From Marininema halotolerans (GTDB lineage: Bacteria; Bacillota; Bacilli; Thermoactinomycetales; DSM-45169): 64,000 nt of DNA. Positions 26,295 to 35,209 of the stretch are shown here, in pieces; position 1 is the stretch's first letter; the number at the start of each line of letters is the position of its first letter. The position numbers were made by a program, and so were the translations under genes. The notes beneath the pieces were generated by a model. The model was not told the origin of the DNA and did no database searches. It saw only the letters and a program-made list of their open reading frames with translations. The DNA lies in the NCBI RefSeq assembly GCF_900116235.1, contig NZ_FPAA01000006.1, positions 1 through 64,000 on the forward strand, given 5' to 3'.

Positions 26295-27488
26295 TTAGGG
26301 TTGAAGAACCGTACGTACTTTATCCAGGGCCCATTCTAACTCCTTTTTTGTAATGACCAAGGGAGGAGCGAAGCGAATGGTATTTTCGTGGGTTTCTTTA
26401 CATAGTAAACCCGCATCGGCGAGTGCTTCACAATAGGGGCGTGCCGCTTCATTTAATTCCATGCCAATAAAGAGGCCTTTTCCTCGCACTTCTTTAATGA
26501 TGGGGTTGTTAATCTTTCTTAATTCAGCAGCAAACCAAGCCCCTAGTTCACGAGAACGAGTCACCAAATCTTCTTCTTCAAGAACATCAAGGGCCGCGAT
26601 GGAGACCGCACACGCGAGAGGGTTCCCACCAAAGGTAGAACCATGGGAACCAGGCTCAAATACACCCAAAATCTCTTCATTTGCAGCAACAGCTGAGATC
26701 GGAAGTACACCACCCCCTAGTGCTTTCCCCATAATATACATATCGGGATGAACCCCTTCCCAATCACAAGCAAAACGTTGCCCTGTGCGTCCAAAACCGG
26801 TTTGAATTTCATCAGCGACAAAAAGAACTCGATTATCTCGACAGATGGCAGCAGCTTCCCGGAGATACCCTTCAGGGGGAACAATTACCCCTGCTTCCCC
26901 TTGAATGGGTTCCAGGATGAACGCTGCAGTATTGGGTTGAATGGCTTTACGTAGCGCATCGGTGTCCCCATAAGGAATGATGCGAATGCCGGGAAGAAGC
27001 GGACCGAAACCACGCTTGTATTCCTCACTGGAGGACAGGGAGACCGCGGCTAAGGTGCGCCCATGGAAATTATTCGTGCATACAATGATTTCTGCTTGGT
27101 CTGTGGGGACCTTTTTTACATCATAAGCCCAACGCCGGACGGCCTTGATCGCAGTTTCGACGGCTTCTGCCCCTGTATTCATGGGAAGCACCATCTCTTT
27201 GCCAGTTAACTGAGCCACTTTTTCGTAGAAGATACCAAGCTGGTCATTATGAAAAGCACGTGACGTAAGGGTTACCTTATCTGCCTGGTCTTTTAAGGCC
27301 TGGATTAGTTTAGGATGGCGGTGACCATGGTTCAGTGCCGAATAAGCACTTAACATATCCATATAACGATTGCCATCAGCATCTTCAATCCAAACGCCCT
27401 CTGCTTGAGAGATAACGATGGGTAGAGGATGATAATTTCGAGCGCCATGCTGATCGGTAAGTTCGATGAGTGCACGGTTTTGAGACAT
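26295..27488 (-). CDS. rocD: Ornithine aminotransferase
   Basis: 397 aa, class III PLP aminotransferase. [29 protein letters not shown] Lys in [23 protein letters not shown]. It converts ornithine and 2-oxoglutarate to glutamate semialdehyde and glutamate in arginine use. The ORF extends 9 codons further upstream, but ATG 27488 has AAAGGAGTGG at the proper distance. Stands alone, not in a roc cluster. Confidence 0.93.
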   Translation of the reverse strand: MSQNRALIELTDQHGARNYHPLPIVISQAEGVWIEDADGNRYMDMLSAYSALNHGHRHPKLIQALKDQADKVTLTSRAFHNDQLGIFYEKVAQLTGKEMVLPMNTGAEAVETAIKAVRRWAYDVKKVPTDQAEIIVCTNNFHGRTLAAVSLSSSEEYKRGFGPLLPGIRIIPYGDTDALRKAIQPNTAAFILEPIQGEAGVIVPPEGYLREAAAICRDNRVLFVADEIQTGFGRTGQRFACDWEGVHPDMYIMGKALGGGVLPISAVAANEEILGVFEPGSHGSTFGGNPLACAVSIAALDVLEEEDLVTRSRELGAWFAAELRKINNPIIKEVRGKGLFIGMELNEAARPYCEALADAGLLCKETHENTIRFAPPLVITKKELEWALDKVRTVLQP

Positions 27489-27685
27489 GGTGTCCACTCC
27501 TTTTTTATAGTTCACCCGATGTCATCAAAGAGATCTTCGGGCCGTTTAATTCCCACTATAACACCGCTTGCATCCACTTCATAGCTTTCCCCACAAAACG
27601 GATCAAGATGAAGGAATCTGCATAAAAATTAACGGATCACTTCAGGGGATACGTGCGCTTTTTGTTGATCGTGCGAGAATTATTC

Positions 27686-27714
27686 TTGACGGATACCTTC
27701 ACCCAAGATATAAT
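27686..27714 (+). promoter_or_regulatory. Sigma-A promoter of the metI operon
   Basis: TTGACG, 17-bp spacer, TATAAT; 45 bp before the SAM riboswitch. Confidence 0.8.
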
Positions 27715-27759
27715 CATACACAAGTTTTTAGACCGTTCAATTTCATATTGATGAACAAA

Positions 27760-27871
27760 CTCTTATCAAGAGTGGTGGAGGGACTAGCCCGATGAAGCCC
27801 GGCAACCCCGGTTAACCGACCGGAAGGTGCCAAATCTTGCAAGAGCCTTAATGGCTGTTGAGAGATAAGAG
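27760..27871 (+). ncRNA. SAM-I riboswitch (S-box)
   Basis: P1 strands CTCTTATC and GATAAGAG enclose the conserved S-box core: GTGGTGGAGGGACTAGCCCGATGAAGCCCGGCAACC (quoted here only as landmark blocks GAGGGACTGGCCC-like, GATGA, CGGCAACC) and AAGGTGCCAAATCTTGC. It controls the methionine genes metI-metC by terminating when SAM is abundant. Confidence 0.95.
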
Positions 27872-27889
27872 GAGAGACTCTTTTAAACC

Positions 27890-27924
27890 AACCTCTTCTC
27901 TTATCCTTAGAGAAGAGGTTTTTC
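27890..27924 (+). terminator. SAM riboswitch terminator
   Basis: AACCTCTTCTCT paired with AGAGAAGAGGTT plus TTTTT. The 3' P1 strand (GATAAGAGGAGAG) can pair with CTCTTCTCTTATC to form the antiterminator. Confidence 0.9.
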
Positions 27925-28058
27925 CTTTGAGATGGCAACGAGAGGCCAGAGAATGAAACGTTGAGAAGTGATCCGTTTTGTTGACTTAACCATTTGAAAG
28001 ATCGAAATAATCGAAAATAACATAGGTGATCACATTAACGATTGTGGAGGGGTCCGTC

Positions 28059-29231
28059 ATGCACCCAGAGACCAAATTAGTACAAATGGGAAAAGGGCGA
28101 TGTCAAAGCACTGGTGCAATTAGCTGTCCTGTCTATCATGCCACGGCTTACGAACATCCTGCCTTAGGACAATCAACGGGGTACGATTATACGCGTACAG
28201 GAAATCCCACACGGCATGCATTGGAAGAAGCCATTGCTGCGTTAGAGGGAGGAGAAGCGGGTTTTGCTTGTAGTTCAGGTATGGCAGCGATTCAGACGGT
28301 GATGGGTCTGTTTTCGGTCGGGGACCATTTAATCGTATCACTGGATCTATATGGCGGGACCTATCGTTTGTTTGAAGAGATCTTCACCCGGTACGGACTT
28401 TCCTTTAGTTATGTGGACCTACGCGATTTCGAGGCGATTCGAAGCGCCTCACGGCCAGAAACTCGCGGCATCTTTATTGAATCGCCTACCAATCCATTGA
28501 TGCGTGTAACCCACATTGGAAAGGTCTGTTCGTTAGCCAAGGAAAAAGGCTGGCTTTCGATTGTGGATAACACCTTTATGACGCCTTGGTTTCAACGTCC
28601 TCTGGAACATGGAGCCGACGTGGTGGTTCATTCCGCGACGAAGTATTTAGGGGGACATAACGATGTGCTGGCGGGCCTCATTATTTCCCGGGGAAGAGAA
28701 CTTTCGCAAAGGGTGGCTACCCTGCATAATTCAATGGGTGCTGTGCTTGGTCCGCAAGATGCCTGGTTACTGATGCGTGGGATGAAAACTCTGGCATTGC
28801 GTATGGAGAAACACCAGGAAAACGCGCTGCTCCTTACCCAATTTCTGAATGGACATCCAGCAGTGGAAAGGGTGTACTATCCAACAACGGACACGGCTGA
28901 CCGCAGCATTCAGGAGAATCAAGCAAGTGGTTATGGGGGGATGCTTTCTTTTCGAGTAAAGGATCCTGATAGGATTCCTATACTGTTATCCTCTTTAAGG
29001 GTGATCGCTTTTGCAGAAAGTCTGGGTGGGGTAGAGAGCTTGATAACCTATCCATGGACACAAACCCATGCGGATATTCCAGAAGAAATACGAAGGAAAG
29101 TTGGCGTTTGTGATAAACTATTACGCCTCTCTGTGGGGATTGAAAATATCGAGGATTTAATTGGTGATCTCTCCCATGCCTTAAATGTATCGCGAGATTC
29201 TACTTCCAAAACGATAAAGGAAAGGGTGTAA
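28059..29231 (+). CDS. metI: Cystathionine gamma-synthase / O-acetylhomoserine thiolyase
   Basis: About 390 aa, Cys/Met-metabolism PLP enzyme. YTRTGNPTRHALEEAIAALEGG, DLYGGTYRLF, DNTFMTPWFQRPLEHGAD and PLP Lys in HSATKYLGGH. In Bacillus MetI makes cystathionine from O-acetylhomoserine and cysteine. Start ATG 28059 set by GGAGGGG; a frame extension upstream lies in the riboswitch leader. First gene after the SAM riboswitch, 5 nt before metC. Confidence 0.93.
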   Translation: MHPETKLVQMGKGRCQSTGAISCPVYHATAYEHPALGQSTGYDYTRTGNPTRHALEEAIAALEGGEAGFACSSGMAAIQTVMGLFSVGDHLIVSLDLYGGTYRLFEEIFTRYGLSFSYVDLRDFEAIRSASRPETRGIFIESPTNPLMRVTHIGKVCSLAKEKGWLSIVDNTFMTPWFQRPLEHGADVVVHSATKYLGGHNDVLAGLIISRGRELSQRVATLHNSMGAVLGPQDAWLLMRGMKTLALRMEKHQENALLLTQFLNGHPAVERVYYPTTDTADRSIQENQASGYGGMLSFRVKDPDRIPILLSSLRVIAFAESLGGVESLITYPWTQTHADIPEEIRRKVGVCDKLLRLSVGIENIEDLIGDLSHALNVSRDSTSKTIKERV

Positions 29232-29236
29232 CAAAG

Positions 29237-30418
29237 ATGAAATTTGGAACAAAGCTTTTGCATAATGGCAACGAAATTGATCCCATTACGGGTGCAGCCA
29301 GCATCCCGCTTTATCAAGCCTCCACATTTCATCAAGCAGACATTGATCACCCTGGTGAGTTTGATTATGCCCGTTCGGGGAATCCGACAAGAAAAGCGTT
29401 AGAACAAACCATTGCGGAACTAGAAGGAGGGATTGCAGGTTTCGCCTGTGCATCAGGGATGGCCGCCATCTCTACCGCCTTTTTTCTTTTTTCAGCGGGG
29501 GATCATCTGGTTGTGTCGAAGGACCTATATGGGGGTACCTTTCGAGTATTGACAGAGGTCCTTCCCCGCTTAGGTATTGAAGCCACCTTCGTCGATACAA
29601 CAGATCTTCACAAGGTGGAGATGGCGATTCAAAGAAATACCAAGGCGCTCTATATTGAAACCCCTTCGAATCCAACACTGAAGGTTACTGATTTACGAGG
29701 GGTTACTCGAATGGCAAGGGATCGGGGATTACTGACGATGGTTGATAATACCTTTATGACGCCTTGTTATCAACGTCCTTTAGAGTTGGGGGCAGATCTG
29801 GTGATTCATTCTGCCACCAAGTTTATTAGTGGCCATAGTGATGTCGTTGCTGGGTTAATTGCTACCCAGGATCGGGAAATTGCGTCACGTCTAGGTGGTC
29901 TTCAAAATGCATTGGGCTCGATATTAGGTGTGCAGGATGCATGGTTGACTATGAGGGGGTTAAAAACGTTAAAAGCGAGGATGGATACGTCATCCGTAGC
30001 TGCGATGAAGATTGCAGAGGGGTTAAAGCGGATCCCGAGTGTTGAGAACGTGTTTTATACAGGCTTAGCTGAGCATCCTGGCCATGCGTTACAGGCTTCC
30101 CAAGCAAGTAGTCATGGGGCGGTCCTTTCCTTTGATCTTGGAAGTGCAGAACGAGTACGCCAGATGCTTAGCCAAGTACGGTTACCCATCGTTGCGGTCA
30201 GTTTAGGTGCTGTTGAAAGTATCCTCTCCTATCCTGCCAAAATGTCCCATGCGGCAATGCCAGCAGAAGAACGAGTGGCGCGTGGAGTGACGAATGGATT
30301 GCTTCGATTATCAGTCGGACTGGAAGATGCGGATGATTTATTGAATGATCTGGAACAATCGATCGCTGGTCGACGCTTATATTCCGTTGGTGAAGAGTGG
30401 CGTGCCTCGATTGTCTGA
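29237..30418 (+). CDS. metC: Cystathionine beta-lyase
   Basis: 393 aa, paralogue of metI in the same fold: YARSGNPTRKALEQTIAELEGG, DLYGGTFRVL, PLP Lys in HSATKFISGHSDVVAG. Splits cystathionine to homocysteine, pyruvate and ammonia, the step after MetI. Five nt after metI, same transcript under SAM control. The metI-metC order matches Bacillus. The end EEWRASIV is intact and no methionine synthase gene follows in the unit. Confidence 0.92.
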   Translation: MKFGTKLLHNGNEIDPITGAASIPLYQASTFHQADIDHPGEFDYARSGNPTRKALEQTIAELEGGIAGFACASGMAAISTAFFLFSAGDHLVVSKDLYGGTFRVLTEVLPRLGIEATFVDTTDLHKVEMAIQRNTKALYIETPSNPTLKVTDLRGVTRMARDRGLLTMVDNTFMTPCYQRPLELGADLVIHSATKFISGHSDVVAGLIATQDREIASRLGGLQNALGSILGVQDAWLTMRGLKTLKARMDTSSVAAMKIAEGLKRIPSVENVFYTGLAEHPGHALQASQASSHGAVLSFDLGSAERVRQMLSQVRLPIVAVSLGAVESILSYPAKMSHAAMPAEERVARGVTNGLLRLSVGLEDADDLLNDLEQSIAGRRLYSVGEEWRASIV

Positions 30419-30504
30419 TGAATCTTCCTAGACGAAGATGGTTTTTTGTCGGTCCAACCTGTTGTAAAATAGGGAGTAGACTTTAGTAAAGGGAGCGCAC
30501 TGGA

Positions 30505-31062
30505 ATGACGATTAAATCAGATAAATGGATTCGTAGAATGGCTGAGGAACATGGGATGATTGCGCCTTTTGTTGATCGTAATGTAGGCAAAGGGGAAGCT
30601 ATAAGCTTCGGTTTATCTAGCTATGGTTATGATTTGCGCGTAGGTACCCAGTTTAAAATCTTTCATAATGCTTTAATGCCAGTGATCGACCCGAAAGAGA
30701 TTAGTGGAAACTCTTTTATGGATTTTGAAGGGGAGGTCGCGATCATTCCACCCAATTCCTTCGCATTGGCTACTTCGGTTGAATATTTTCGTATTCCGAA
30801 CAATGTATTAGCCATGTGTGTAGGAAAATCGACCTATGCACGCTGTGGAATTATTACCAATGTCACTCCTTTTGAACCGGGTTGGGAAGGGCATGTAACC
30901 TTGGAAATCTCTAATACTACACCCTTGCCGGCTAAAATTTATGCAAATGAAGGGCTATGCCAAGTCGTTTTCTTTGAAAGTGACGAGGAATGTGAAGTTT
31001 CTTATCGTAGCAAACAAGGGAAATACCAGAATCAACGTGGGATTACATTACCCCGCATATAA
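30505..31062 (+). CDS. dcd: dCTP deaminase
   Basis: 185 aa. [52 protein letters not shown] (landmarks in separate blocks) and the C-terminal [13 protein letters not shown] are typical of dCTP deaminase. It makes dUTP for thymidylate synthesis. A TGTAAAAT-type -10 lies in the 86-bp gap after metC. Notably, in Bacillus comEB, a dCMP deaminase, sits between comEA and comEC; here a different dC-deaminating gene lies between them. Confidence 0.94.
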   Translation: MTIKSDKWIRRMAEEHGMIAPFVDRNVGKGEAISFGLSSYGYDLRVGTQFKIFHNALMPVIDPKEISGNSFMDFEGEVAIIPPNSFALATSVEYFRIPNNVLAMCVGKSTYARCGIITNVTPFEPGWEGHVTLEISNTTPLPAKIYANEGLCQVVFFESDEECEVSYRSKQGKYQNQRGITLPRI

Positions 31063-31084
31063 AAAGTCAAATAAATAGAATGAT

Positions 31085-31117
31085 GGAGCGACAAAAATCG
31101 CTTCGTCTTTTTTTTAT
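31085..31117 (+). terminator. Terminator of dcd
   Basis: GGAGCGA-caaaaa-TCGCTTC stem followed by a run of T. Confidence 0.75.
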
Positions 31118-31276
31118 ATTTTTTTTACAGCAACGGTTAACAAACTGTTCAAGATTTAGTCACGAATGCTTGTTGTAGATGGGGTATAAGGGAACTAGGA
31201 TAGTTCAACGTGTGAGGTGGAGAGGAAGGCTTCTAAAGAAAAGAATTGTCCGAATGTTCAATATGGAGGGATATAC

Positions 31277-31525
31277 ATGGCAGACTATCATGGTAAGTTA
31301 ATCATGGATGGGGTTTCACAAGGCCCGATCCTCGATCGAATGGAGACAGGAGATGAATTGCGTCTCATCCATTCATTTGGAAAAGTAACAAGGCTTTATA
31401 TTGAAGAGGCTTACACCTATCAACAGCGCAGGGTCTATGTAACAGATAAGATGGGGATTCTTTATGGAGATGAGTTAGTTCCCACGCATAGAAATTTTCT
31501 TAAAACAGATGAGGGTAATTGGTGA
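31277..31525 (+). CDS. 82-aa hypothetical protein
   Basis: Soluble, mixed alpha/beta composition with many Tyr and Arg (GDELRLIHSFGKVTRLYIEEA, YQQRRVYVTDKMGILYGDE). Start ATG 31277 with GGAGGG upstream. Monocistronic: preceded by the dcd terminator and followed by a bidirectional one. No family recognised. Confidence 0.7.
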   Translation: MADYHGKLIMDGVSQGPILDRMETGDELRLIHSFGKVTRLYIEEAYTYQQRRVYVTDKMGILYGDELVPTHRNFLKTDEGNW

Positions 31526-31570
31526 ATGAAGGGAAGGCCTTATCTTATTTATAGGGATTCCATTGATTAA

Positions 31571-31606
31571 TTATAAAACAACCACCTAATGGTGGTTGTT
31601 TTATAA
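31571..31606. terminator. Bidirectional terminator between the 82-aa gene and yitT
   Basis: TTATAAAACAACCACC-taat-GGTGGTTGTTTTATAA, a perfect 16-bp stem flanked by A/T, used from both sides. Confidence 0.9.
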
Positions 31607-31617
31607 TTATCTATTTA

Positions 31618-32439
31618 TTAGGTGCGTCTGAAATATCCCATTACTTCGATGGTTTGTGTGATATTAATAAAACTGTGTGGATCGACTTCGGCAACCATAT
31701 GTTTTACACGGGTAAGTTCATAACGAGAGATGACCGTAATCAGTACCCGTCGTTTCTCCTTTGTATAAGCTCCTTCACCATCAAGTACCGTAATCCCCCG
31801 CACCAAGTTCGAAAGCAGTTTTTCCTTTACTTCATCACCATTTGAGGTGATGATCATTAACGTCAATTTAATATGGCGCGTATGGATTGCGTCGATTACT
31901 CTACCGGTTACATAGATGGAAGCCATTGTGTATAGGGCAAGATCCCATGTGAAGATAAAACCAGAAACAAATACGACAATGGCATTCATTCCAAAAAGCA
32001 AGGTTCCTAGAGGAAGTTCTTTTTTTTGTGTGAGAACCATACTTACGATATCAAATCCTCCAGTAGAACCTCCTGCACGAAAAATTAACCCTGTACCGAT
32101 TCCCACAAGAACGCCACCAAAAATGGAGGAAAGAATAGGATCTTCCGAAATCTTTGCGATTGGAATAATCCCCATCGATATCGATGTAACGGCGACAGAG
32201 AAGAGGCTGATTGTCACAAATCGTTTACCTAATTTCATCCACCCTAAAATAAAGATGGGGATGTTGAGGAGGAAGATTAAGGTACCCGAATTGATGGAGG
32301 TGAGAAGGCCGAGGATCATGGCAATACCCGATACGCCTCCACTCAACACCTTATGAGAGAGTAGGAACATATTAAAAGCAAAACCGATCAAAATTGAGGA
32401 AATAAAAATGGTGGTGATGCGTGCAACTCGATTCACCAA
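31618..32439 (-). CDS. YitT-family membrane protein (DUF161 + DUF2179)
   Basis: 273 aa. Five to six N-terminal membrane helices (about 10-190) with GGVSGIAMILG and FRAGGSTGGFDIVSMVL, then a cytoplasmic DUF2179 domain (about 195-273: TRHIKLTLMIITSNGDEVKEKLL, VLDGEGAYTKEKRRVLITVISRYEL). Function of the family is unknown; the C-terminal domain resembles ligand-binding regulatory folds. The TTG/ATG start region carries AAAGGAGG. Confidence 0.9.
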   Translation of the reverse strand: MVNRVARITTIFISSILIGFAFNMFLLSHKVLSGGVSGIAMILGLLTSINSGTLIFLLNIPIFILGWMKLGKRFVTISLFSVAVTSISMGIIPIAKISEDPILSSIFGGVLVGIGTGLIFRAGGSTGGFDIVSMVLTQKKELPLGTLLFGMNAIVVFVSGFIFTWDLALYTMASIYVTGRVIDAIHTRHIKLTLMIITSNGDEVKEKLLSNLVRGITVLDGEGAYTKEKRRVLITVISRYELTRVKHMVAEVDPHSFINITQTIEVMGYFRRT

Positions 32440-32711
32440 ACCAATTGCCTCCTTTCAAGTTCATTGTTTAGCATCCAACAAATGGATGCCTAATCAAAAA
32501 GTCGGATATCTTCGGTCGTAAGAACTGTTTTAATAACTTATGTAGATGTTTTTTCCCAAAACAGATATTATGCTAACACGGATGGGGCAAGGATGGCAAT
32601 CAAATCAGTACTCTTTTAAAGTATTCCACAAATTTTTTTTTCAAGAACTAACTGACCAGTTTTTCCAACCTATGATACAATATTTCCCGAGACACAAGGA
32701 GGGTTGGAGCG

Positions 32712-35069
32712 GTGGCAGATCAACAATCACCTTTTCCCCGTTTCAAGAAACAGAATCCAGAACAAAAAACAAAACGTTCTCGTCCATGGTTAAGAGGAAT
32801 CCTATTTACCGGATTAGTTTTTCTTTCTCTTGTCATGGTAGGAACAATGGCTTCAGTAGGAGCGGCTACGGGGTATGTCGCATCACTGGTCAAGAAAGAG
32901 CCGGTTCGGGATAAGAGTGAGCTAAAAGAGAAGATCTCAAAATGGAGTCAGACAAGTTCTGCTTACTTTGATGATGGAAAGCCCATCGGGAGGCTGCGTG
33001 CTGATGCCGATCGGCATGTCGTTACGATGGATGAAGTAAGTCCTCATTTGATTGATGCTCTTGTTTCAACAGAGGATCGAGAATTCTTCAATCATAACGG
33101 GGTAGTGCCTCATTCCATCCTGCGGGCAGTCTGGCAGAAAATCAGTAATTCCGATGATCAAACCGGTGGGAGTACACTTACGCAGCAATTGGTGAAAAAC
33201 TCGGTGCTCGATAACCGAGATAAAACGGTTGCTCGGAAAGCAAAGGAAATCTTTTTAGCGGTTCGAATGGAAAATTTCTTTTCTAAAAAAGAAATTATGA
33301 ATGCTTATCTTAACAGTGTGTATTTTGGTAAAGGTGTAAATAACCGGAATATGCTAGGTGTTCAAGCAGCGGCGAAAGGAATGTTTGGCGTAAAAGCCAA
33401 AGATCTCAATCTTCCTCAAGCAGCTTATATTGCAGGAATGGTGCAACGACCAAATGAGTACAATCCCTTCCGTGGGAAGAAATACTTGAAGAATGGTGAA
33501 AGTCGAATGAAGGAAGTTCTCTACAATATGGTGGAGAACAAAAAGATAACCAAAGAGGAATTTAAAGAAGCTAGAGAGTTTGATATCGGGAAGTCGTTAA
33601 CAAAAACCGGGGAGCAAAATGCCTATTCAAAGTATCCCTATATCACCATGGCGTTAGAAGATGAAGCCGCATATCTTCTCCTCAAAGCGGATGGACATGA
33701 TCCGAAGAAATTGAGCAAAGAAGGGAAATATGGGGCGACATTACAAGAGTATAAAACAGAAGTCCTCACAGGTGGATATAAAATTCATACCACGATCAAT
33801 AAAGACGCCAACCGATTGATGAATCAGGTAGCACAAAACGATAGTTATTATGCAGCTCCATTAACGTATTCGGTCAATGGGCATCTGATAAAAAATGCAA
33901 AGGAACAGGTAGGCGCTGCCCTGCTTGATTCCAAAACCGGTGCGACTTTAGGGTTTGTTGGCGGACGGGATTTTGAAGAGAACCAGAAAAACCATGCACT
34001 TGGAAACGATGCTCCCAGGCAACCTGGATCGTCGATTAAGCCGCTGTTAGACTTTGGCCCCGCATTGGATAAGGGGATTATCTCACCCGAGTCCGTGTTT
34101 ATTGATGAGCCCTTGTCCCATGTGGGTGGTGTCTATAAAAACTACACCCATCGTTATGATGGGGCCATAACAGCCCGATCCGCATTGATGAAATCGATCA
34201 ATATTCCAGCAATTAAAGCGCTACGTGCGGTGGGTGTGCAGACGGGCCTCGATTATCTGCGCAAAATGAACTTCCCAATACATGATCATGACGGAGAAGC
34301 ATCTGCGATTGGTGGATTTACCTATGGTTTTACACCCCAACGGATGGCGGGTGGCTATGCGATGCTTGCCAATCAGGGGCAATTTAATGAGCCATACATG
34401 GTTGATCGAATTGAGGATGCCAGTGGCAAAGTGATCTATCAGCATAAAAAGGATCCCATCCAAGTGTTGAGCCCCCAAGCAGCGTATTGGACCACAGATA
34501 TGTTGCGGGATGTGATTCGTAGAGGGACAGGAACCTATGTAGGGGCTCGAACAGGTGGGTATGATCTAGCGGGAAAAACGGGAACGACTAACCAAACAGC
34601 AGATATCTGGTTTATGGGCTACACCCCAGATATTACCCTGGGTGTTTGGGTAGGGTATGAATATAGTCACCGACTAACCAATGATCAACGGGCTCGTATC
34701 ATTTGGGCTGCGATTTTTAATGCGATTACCAAGGATAACCCTGATTTATCACCAAAGGGTCATCGTTTTGAAAGTGAATCGAAAATGCCTTACAAATGTT
34801 TTGAATGCCATAAGGTGAAGAAAAAAGAGAAAAAGGAAGATCCAGGTGGGGGGGATAACGGCAATAATAATGGGAATACAAGGCCCCCACGCCCGCCTGG
34901 TAATACGGATAACCCTCCGCCTACAACGACAGGGGGGGATCCGGGTGACCAGACAGGAACACCTACTGATCCAGGCACAGGCACTGGTCAGGGGGGAGAC
35001 GGTCAAGGGAACGGGGATGAAAATGGTGCTGGACCCAATATTGTACCAAGACCCCCTGGTAGACCATAA
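32712..35069 (+). CDS. Class A penicillin-binding protein (PBP1A type)
   Basis: 785 aa bifunctional peptidoglycan synthase. Cytoplasmic basic tail, membrane helix (about 30-50), glycosyltransferase 51 domain (catalytic TEDREFFNHNG near 120, GGSTLTQQLVKN near 155), transpeptidase domain with SSIK near 438, SIN near 496 and KTGTTN near 622. The tail (about 690-785) holds CFECH and a Gly/Asn/Pro/Asp-rich, low-complexity stretch that probably reaches into the wall. GTG start with AAGGAGG upstream. Monocistronic. Confidence 0.93.
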   Translation: MADQQSPFPRFKKQNPEQKTKRSRPWLRGILFTGLVFLSLVMVGTMASVGAATGYVASLVKKEPVRDKSELKEKISKWSQTSSAYFDDGKPIGRLRADADRHVVTMDEVSPHLIDALVSTEDREFFNHNGVVPHSILRAVWQKISNSDDQTGGSTLTQQLVKNSVLDNRDKTVARKAKEIFLAVRMENFFSKKEIMNAYLNSVYFGKGVNNRNMLGVQAAAKGMFGVKAKDLNLPQAAYIAGMVQRPNEYNPFRGKKYLKNGESRMKEVLYNMVENKKITKEEFKEAREFDIGKSLTKTGEQNAYSKYPYITMALEDEAAYLLLKADGHDPKKLSKEGKYGATLQEYKTEVLTGGYKIHTTINKDANRLMNQVAQNDSYYAAPLTYSVNGHLIKNAKEQVGAALLDSKTGATLGFVGGRDFEENQKNHALGNDAPRQPGSSIKPLLDFGPALDKGIISPESVFIDEPLSHVGGVYKNYTHRYDGAITARSALMKSINIPAIKALRAVGVQTGLDYLRKMNFPIHDHDGEASAIGGFTYGFTPQRMAGGYAMLANQGQFNEPYMVDRIEDASGKVIYQHKKDPIQVLSPQAAYWTTDMLRDVIRRGTGTYVGARTGGYDLAGKTGTTNQTADIWFMGYTPDITLGVWVGYEYSHRLTNDQRARIIWAAIFNAITKDNPDLSPKGHRFESESKMPYKCFECHKVKKKEKKEDPGGGDNGNNNGNTRPPRPPGNTDNPPPTTTGGDPGDQTGTPTDPGTGTGQGGDGQGNGDENGAGPNIVPRPPGRP

Positions 35070-35081
35070 GAATTGGATACG

Positions 35082-35117
35082 AACATCCTTCGCATTGATG
35101 CGAAGGATGTTTTTTTG
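35082..35117 (+). terminator. Terminator of the PBP gene
   Basis: AACATCCTTCGCAT / ATGCGAAGGATGTT with T run. Confidence 0.9.
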
Positions 35118-35209
35118 TTTGGAAAATGATCAATCCACCAAAAAGGTTTTTGTCGAAAAATATCGAATATCTTATTATTTCAATTGATACCAATTAATAG
35201 GAGGATGGA

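Noticed and set aside
34749..35006. Minus-strand Cys/Pro/Val-rich ORFs
   Set aside because: Reverse complement of the Gly/Asn/Pro-rich low-complexity tail of the PBP.
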